Below are positions 57,285 to 64,000 of a DNA stretch of 64,000 nucleotides, in pieces (position 1 is the first letter of the stretch; each line of letters starts with the position of its first letter). The position numbers and the translations under genes were made by a program. The stretch comes from Colocasia esculenta. Taxonomy: Eukaryota; Streptophyta; Magnoliopsida; Alismatales; Araceae. Under the pieces are notes generated by a model. The model made no database searches. It was not told the origin of the DNA and saw only the letters and a list, made by a program, of their open reading frames with translations. The stretch is taken from contig CM024766.1 of NCBI GenBank assembly GCA_014218235.1, forward strand, positions 54,111,545 to 54,175,544. Reading direction: 5' to 3'.

Positions 57285-60200
57285 TGTAGCACTCGGAAAA
57301 TTCAGTAATTTTAAATTTTAAATAAATGAAAATAAATAATTTCTATTTTATCAAAAAGGTAGAACTTACGTACCACTATCGTACATGAGAGAACACATCA
57401 GAAAATTTAGTAAAAATTATAAATCAACCCCAAACATTATTCCTAAGTGTTCCATGAAGAAATTCATGCAACAAAAAATCCGATTGGCCAAGTGTACATC
57501 ACAATATGACTAAGTATCCAAATTAGGAAACAAAGTTAGAAAACCATTAACACGGAAATATAATACGATCATAAATTAAATAAACATGTTGGAGATACTT
57601 CCAACATCATATCGGAATTGAGCCAATGGATCACATTTTGCCCAAGAATAAAGTGAAGCAAGAAAAATACAGAGAAATTCGTAACCCTAATTGAGCTGAA
57701 AATAGAAGAAGGCAATTAGGGCAAATCCCAAGGCAATTAGGCTTTCTTGGCAACCCAATTTCATGGCTAACCATGGTGGGAGGTTTCCTAAAGCCTCACA
57801 CACTCTATTGAGGTGAGAAATCATCAAATTATGGAAGGTGGAAGACCAAAACCGCACCTTTCCTTTCCTACCTATGGGACTTCTAAAACACCCAAGATCC
57901 ATATATACATGCCATGAAACCCTAGGGGATGAATTTGCACATTGTTGGGGTCCTGGGAGGCGGTTCTTGAGCATAAGAAGAGGAGGAAATCGCCCCAACT
58001 CGGAGCCTTCTTCCCTGCTGTGTCTGCATCAACCTATGCAGATAGCTCTTCTTGGAGTCGACCAAAGGTAGGCCAAACCCTAACCAAACCATGCAAGACT
58101 TATACCCCTAGAAAGAGGGTTGAGTCTAGTTCCTAACCCCACTAGTTTTCCTATTTTTCATTCAGTAGATCGGGTGCAGTAAGCATTCTCCTCCAAGTGG
58201 TCTGAAAGAGGGCTTTCTGGAAAACAAATGTGACTTCTTCAACCCAAAAGGTAGGTAATCTCGGGCCAAATCTAAATAAATCATATACCAATGTGTAGAG
58301 AATCACGTCTACTTTCATGTGCAAGTGATTTCATCAATTTTCATTGAGTATATCCCGAGTATTAAGCATTTTGCCAAAGTCGCGCATGTTAACAGCGTTT
58401 CACATTGCTGTCAATTTCTCACGCATCCCGAGGCCAAATTTCATGAAACCAAAACCATAGTTATCTTCTATTTCATGTTCCCAACAAGTTTCATGTTTAC
58501 ACTTTTGCCCCATGAGCCCTAGATTAGGAGTTATAGGCGTTGCATGCATCATGTGTCTATTTTCTGCGTTTTCGGGCAAGAACCCAAAACGCGACGGGAC
58601 CAGACGTCGTGTTCTTGCATGCATGAACGTGACATACGAGTCCGACGCGTTCATCTAAAACGTGACTGCATGGTGCGTCACAATTTAGGCTGTGACATGA
58701 CCGTTCTGATGCGTTAAACTATGCGCCGTGTGGATTTCAGTGCCATACATGAATGCGACGTAGGAGGACATCGTGATTTACATCATTTTCCCGCTCATGT
58801 TTTCACGCGATTTTTATATTATTGTTTTCAATACATCTCATGAACGTGACGGGGTAAACTATCGCGATTCAAGGATGAAGGCGACGGTATAGTTCCTTAC
58901 GATTTGCGTCTTTACAAGATAGTCATGTTCCGACTGTACACTGCGTTATGAAATGCGTCGACTGTGTCTGACATGGATTTCAATACCTACCTGAGATCTG
59001 TTTTACATGGTATAGAGTTCATGGTTTGCTAGTCTTGGTTCTGGTCAATGTATGAGGTCTGTCAATGGCTTAAAAGCAGTCAACCCATGAAAAAGCTATA
59101 ACTACATGAATATTATTCTAATTGCTCTTTAATGAAATGACCTATTCATGCAACTAGTGATTTGTTCATCTTACTGTCCTATCTTGCTAAAATGATAATT
59201 GTTATCTTAAAATATTGCAAACCATGTATAGTTAAATGCATAGTTCATCTCATGCTATCATGTTGATTGTTTTCCGCAAGTTTGAAACCGATGGATTGTG
59301 GATTGAGACACGTGTTCACTACACACTTGCAGATATAGGCAGTCCTTTCTTGGGGAATTGGAAGCTCTCTGTTGGTCATTCCATACTAGCAAACTAGCGA
59401 CCTTTCCGCTTACCATTGAAGTTCCCTGGAGATAACGTGCACTTCCTCTCTCATCTTGTTCTCGTGAGTGTGATTTATAATCTAGACTTAAGCCATTAAT
59501 GTAAAAGAGTGAACCAAAGTATAAATTGTGCCGTTATGCTGCCGCAATTATCTCTTGACTATTGTTATCATGGAATCATGTTCACCATACTTGCTACTTG
59601 TTCCCATCATCAACATGAACATGACATTACACATGCTTACATCTTGAAACTCTTATTGGCCATTAATGATTGTGGGTATCTACATTTAAAATTAGTGAGA
59701 TGATGATCGGGCATGGGAGTATTCAAGGGCTCTAGTCTAGCCCCAATGACAGAGAGTCATAAATATACTGTTAACCATGGGGTATAATGATTACTGGCAT
59801 TGCATCTGTGCTGGGAGTACTTGCGCGTTGAATGATAGATACAATAACCACAACACATGTCCTAGTGTGCATTTCAAGGTGGATCTTTCCTTGGTGTACA
59901 TTAGTGTCTTCGTGTTTGATTAGTGTTACATGATCGTGCTCGTGCTCGTGCTTGCTTGCTTGCATGATATGGCCATCCTGCATTTATTGCAATTTAAGTG
60001 AAATCTTGCGTGCTTGTTACATGCCTCACTATTGATACCATCTTGCTATCGTTCTAGATATTACTCTATCATGTTCAATCTATCTAGCTTGTTCAAGTAC
60101 CATGATTTAATGAGTTTTATTCGTATATGCATATCATGACAATCGTGCTTACCTAGTTCTAAATTGCTAATCAATTATGTCATTGCCCGCACATTGAGAT

Positions 60201-60637
60201 ATAAATCCTACTGGGTAGTTTGCTCATTCCCTACTTTTAACCATTCTAGGTGACTATGAAATTCAAGAAGAGGAGCATGTTGAGGATGGGAATGCGTCTG
60301 AGTGATGAGCGTCGCAACACTTGAGTCTATCTATAGTTAGCTTGTCTGGAGTGTTAGATTCATGTAGTAGGTAGTGAGGAATAAATGTACTTTCCCTTTT
60401 ATTGAGTCTTAGTCCTGTTATACAATGTTTAAGAGTTGCGTTAGTTACCTTTGATACAATGAGATGAGTTTGAATACAATTTCAATTGAGTTCATTATTT
60501 GGGCCCTACTATGATATTGTGTTGATATACATTTAGTGCGTGCTAGCTAGATGCTTATTTGCCGACTGTTCATGTCTCGGAATATCGACTCGAATTATCC
60601 AAATTAATATCCACTGCGTAATTCTCGGGACGTGACA
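57285..60637 (+). mobile_element. Solo family-A LTR, plus orientation
   Basis: It starts TGTAGCACTCGG and ends GGGACGTGACA, flanked by CTAGC at 57280-57284 and 60638-60642. It is the reverse orientation of the other A LTRs. A TATATAC at about 57891-57898 may be its promoter. No gene. Confidence 0.93.
58590..58901. repeat. CGCGAC-type array in the plus-oriented A LTR
   Basis: The 18-bp pairs are 58590/58608, 58628/58646, 58661/58679, 58754/58772, 58845/58863 and 58880/58898. It sits at the same LTR address as the GTGTCGACAC array in 68-3384. Confidence 0.85.
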
Positions 60638-60656
60638 CTAGCGTTCTGTCTATGAA

Positions 60657-60771
60657 TGCAACGGACCTGGTGGTCGCATTCTGAATGTGATGGACCGACC
60701 CGATGTGTTCACATCCTGAATGCGCCATATCGGGGCATCGCATTCTGAACGCAACACTCGATCATGACGCA
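60657..60771. repeat. Eight-site decayed CGCGAC array
   Basis: Cores at 60657, 60675, 60686, 60704, 60721, 60739, 60750 and 60768, steps 18-11-18-17-18-11-18. No core is still CGCG; they are TGCA, CGCA, TGTG and TGCG. The spacing is intact although the motif has largely gone. Confidence 0.88.
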
Positions 60772-62047
60772 TTCATGTGTTCCGAGGCTTAATAGTCACA
60801 TTTGAGGATTGTGGGTCTTGTGGACCATGGTTAAAGGTGTTTGGCTATTGATGAAGATTTATGGTCATATAGTAAAAGTATTGGACATCGAGTTTACGTG
60901 GTTTGAGTGTGAGACTGGGCTTGGTAATACGACGCTTACCATGGTTGCCTCTTCAGTTGGGCACCCCAGATTCTCTATGAGCTAGGCACATTATGCTCGA
61001 GATTTGTCCCAGTATTGTGTATACCATCAGGGTCTGTGTCATCTTCTTGGACACTCTCACTCATTTGTCGAGTTGTACGTCCAACTGAAGGAAAGACGGT
61101 AGTGGGGCAACGACTTGTGGTGTGGTTGGCTCTTTATTCAGTCACTTGTAGCGCGCTCATGGTTTGGGGGATAGATACTAGTAGACGTATTGGTCCCCAA
61201 CTAGTCCAGTGTTCCCCAGCCTCACTCTAGGGACACCAGAATCCCTAAAGGTGTATCAGACGTAGGTCTGCAGCTTGGTATCTAGCAGGTGGTGTTAGAT
61301 GGACTCCATAGTTCTTGTTCTTATAGAAGTGGAGCCGTAGTTAGACTTGTTGTCTACGACTGCAAGACTGGGAGGTATTTTTGTGTGGTTTGTCCAAGTT
61401 AGTAATTGGTGTCGCGAACCACACTTCGTGACCTGAGTGTAGTGTTGTTCTCCTTTAGCTCGTAGTTTGTACGTGGTTTGTTGTTTATTTATTAGTGCTC
61501 AATACTTATTGTTCAGTATTTGTCTACTTTTAATTGCAGTATTTAGTTCAGCATATGTTTAACTCTATTAATTGATTAGCTATAGTTGTTCACTTCTGCT
61601 CCTCGTGTGTTTTACGTAGTGTTGATTTTGGGGAGTTTCCCCTACTGAGCTAGTGACTTACGAGGCTCACACCCCTACTTCCCTCTTTCAGGTGACAGAG
61701 AGCAGAAGGGTTCCCATCCCTCATCTAGTTTTGAGCCACACTGTAGTGGAGGCGGGCCTACTCCACCAGCAGTGTAATTTACTTTCTATTTCACCTTGGG
61801 ATATGCCCCAGGTTGCTGTACTTTGTTTTCTTTGACTTTAGTTGAGAACTGGCTATATAAACTTCATGTTAATATGTGTGAGATTGTATAAAGTATGCGA
61901 TCTTATGTGTGTTTAATGGGTTTTCTTTTATGTTCTCACGAACTCAAGTGATGGTATCCCTAGCGAGGCTTCGACCTGTTCGTGGGAGCCAGAGTCGTTT
62001 CGGGCTCGTTATTAGGTTATCAGGTCTAAACAATGTGGATTGCTACA

Positions 62048-63120
62048 ATCTTCATCTATCCATTTGTATTTAATTGTTTGAAATGTGAATGTTGTGACTG
62101 AAGGAGACATCTTGAGAGAAACGTTCTCAAGTCTTCTATCTACTGAACGGCTTGATTGTGTTTTGGATAGTCTGCATGCGTTAGTAGCCTACAACATTAA
62201 ATGCTTGCACATAACAAACACATACAAAGGACTTTCTGTTGTCCGAGGTTAGAGTAAGGTAAATAGCACACTAGACAGAAGGAATAAAAAGTAAGAATTG
62301 ATGCACTCTTTCTATTTTAGAAAAAATACTTTTTCTTAAATAATGCAAAAAGCATATGTGCATTTAAGTTGATGTACATAATTGTTTGGCATGCAAAGAG
62401 GATACAGAGGGCTAAAAAGCGATGTCAAAGTAAACAAGACATTTTACAAGTTTTGTTTAAATCAAATAGCTAGGATTCTGACTGACAAAGATTACTTTAA
62501 ACATAGCAAGGCCGAATATGTTCCCTTTAGAATATAATAAATTTAAGTTTATAGAGAACATGAATATAGATCGGAAATATTTAAACTTCAGCTCATACTG
62601 AACATTTTGATTGTAGATATGGTGCTATTTGACTTAATCAAAGTCGAAGAGGAATAATAATGAAGCTAATTAGAATACTGTAAACCATTTGTTCTATAAC
62701 TGAAGTGTAAACTTAATCTATGTTTACTAATTAGACCAATCATATCAGAAATCAGCAAATTGTTCATTAATTGGAACAAGACATAACAACAATGGATACT
62801 TTGTTCATAAATTTGAACAAAAATTACAACAATCAATATGAAGTTCAAAATAATTGATATGAAGTTCAAAGTTAACTGGCCACATGTCGGAGTTGGACTT
62901 CGACTGGTGTGACTTGGTCACCAATCAGTCTCACTTCGACTAGTCAAGAGTCAGAGTAAGACTTCGACTGTTGTGACTTGTTCACCAGTCTATGTTGCAC
63001 TTCGACTGCCCATGATACATATACTATAGTCGATAAATCATGTGTCGACAGATATAATACATGTGTCGATAGATAAAATACATGTGCCGACACGAGGTTA
63101 TCACAAGTCGATATTTATAC
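62048..63120. other. Unassigned flank with CGACT and TGTCGA repeats
   Basis: No gene is visible. Bases 62895-63010 repeat GACTTCGACTG.TGTGACTTG. Bases 63044-63111 hold four GTCGA sites 21 bp apart. It may be another LTR remnant. Confidence 0.45.
63044..63111. repeat. TGTCGA sites at exact 21-bp steps
   Basis: GTCGA or GCCGA cores start at 63044, 63065, 63086 and 63107. The first reads TGTCGACA in full; the others carry one or two changes. Confidence 0.8.
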
Positions 63121-64000
63121 ATATCAGTAATATGAATTATTGTTTATAGTTAATGTCTTAACTTAGATGAATTTGTTAATTGACTAATATTGGAAAAGTG
63201 ACTTTGTCATATTCAAAATAATAAATAATATTTTACATAAACAAATGCACAACATATATCACGTCAAAGGTCGGAGTTTAATTTGAAATATCCTATATCA
63301 AGCCAATTTAAGCTATGAGTTTAATCTGCATCCTCTTATATCTAGCCAACTCAAGTTATGAGTTTAATTTGAATCCTCCTATAAAAAAAATATCTTTTTC
63401 TATTCTTTTTATTGCGTAAGCTAAGTCATTAAAAAGGTGAATTAATTTGAAATAGTCTTACAAAATATTAAAAAAGTAGGAAAAAGTACAAATGGAGAAG
63501 ATTTGGTTCAAATTGTGCACATTATTGTTATTTTTTAACCGAGTCCAAGCTGCTTGGGACACGTTAGCTATGGGTGACACTAGTCCACGTAGGCAATGGA
63601 AGGAAACGAAGATATCTCTGTTAATTAAAACACCCGTGTCTACCCGTACATGCTGACCCACAAGTCCATTTTATATCCGTGTGTCAAATAAATTTGCTCA
63701 GTTCCAACGCATTTTAGTCTCTTTTGCAAGGAAGGTCCGGACTAACATTCTAAAGGTTATTTATAATACGGGGAAATGGTAATTGTAAAAATAACTATTA
63801 TACATATATATAATTCTATTATAATATATATTAGAGTTATATATATATATATATAATCCTTGTAGAAGTATATTATTATTTGTTTATTGCATAACGATAT
63901 ATAGAAAAGTATCGCCCCCATTGAGCACCGTTATTTATCTTCAAACAAATGAAATTTACTTGAGTTAAAATCTAATTATAAGTGAGATGTTGTTCCTAAT
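63121..64000. other. AT-rich DNA, no gene seen
   Basis: It contains an imperfect direct repeat (about 63297-63340 and 63345-63382, GCCAA.T.AAG.TATGAGTTTAAT) and an (AT)n run at 63838-63856. It could be host intergenic DNA or old repeats. Confidence 0.5.

Larger units (their letters stand above)
56571..62047 (+). mobile_element. Solo LTR of G/C type, split by a family-A solo LTR
   Basis: It starts TGTAACATTATGACTG and ends GATTGCTACA. Without the inner LTR it is about 2.1 kb. The stretch 60900-61830 follows LTR G (GGTTGCCTCTTCAGTTGGGCACCCCAG and onward). Flanks are GTCTT (left) and ATCTT (right), a duplication with one mismatch. Small open frames match no gene. Confidence 0.8.

Noticed and set aside
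62048..64000. Host gene at the right edge
   Set aside because: No frame over 75 codons, no splice-linked coding signal and no known protein motif; the stretch is AT-rich with repeats.

Overview
This window is plant nuclear DNA made almost entirely of nested LTR retrotransposons. I see no host gene, rRNA or tRNA gene. The clade calls rest on degraded but readable Ty3/gypsy chromovirus pol genes (RT, RNase H, integrase, C-terminal chromodomain-like tail), initiator-Met-type primer sites (TGGTATCAGAG), a miniature TRIM element and long LTRs of 1.7 to 3.9 kb. That suggests a seed plant with a repeat-rich genome; I cannot name the species.

Layout, left to right. 1-11384: tandem copies of a minus-strand chromovirus (family A) sharing LTRs (68-3384 and 8066-11384). 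11385-13687: part of an LTR (D2), into which A went. 13688-16518: part of another LTR (C2). 16519-17118: the end of an A-like LTR (X). 17119-17750 plus 31343-32268: the 3' LTR of an old minus-strand chromovirus, H. 17751-31342: a complete gag-only element, D, with a perfect target duplication; its 3' LTR holds a copia-like LTR (25554-26990) and solo LTR E (27415-31269). 32269-41760: H pol, broken by solo LTR C (33323-35596) and a TRIM (37465-41076) that itself holds solo LTR F (37851-40898). 41761-50616: plus-strand chromovirus G with a truncated 3' LTR. 50617-52472: unassigned repeat remnants. 52473-56164: solo A-family LTR. 56571-62047: a solo LTR (G/C type) with an A-family solo LTR inside it (57285-60637). 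62048-64000: unassigned AT-rich DNA.

The order of insertion can be read from perfect 5-bp target duplications at D, E, C, F, the TRIM and both A-family solo LTRs. Removing C or the TRIM restores the H reading frame exactly.

The most interesting signal is not a gene. Nearly every LTR family carries promoter-proximal arrays of short inverted repeats with fixed geometry. One class is CGCGAC-N10-GTCGCG, whose cores lie exactly 18 bp apart, with 11 or 17 bp to the next unit; I located more than 50 such pairs by eye in about eight separate insertions. A second class is 10-bp palindromes (GTGTCGACAC or CTGTCGACAG) paired at 21 bp with 53 bp between pairs, found in gypsy and copia-like LTRs. Homologous A-family LTRs carry different motif classes at the same address. 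The geometry is conserved while the motif changes, and I know of no described system that matches this.
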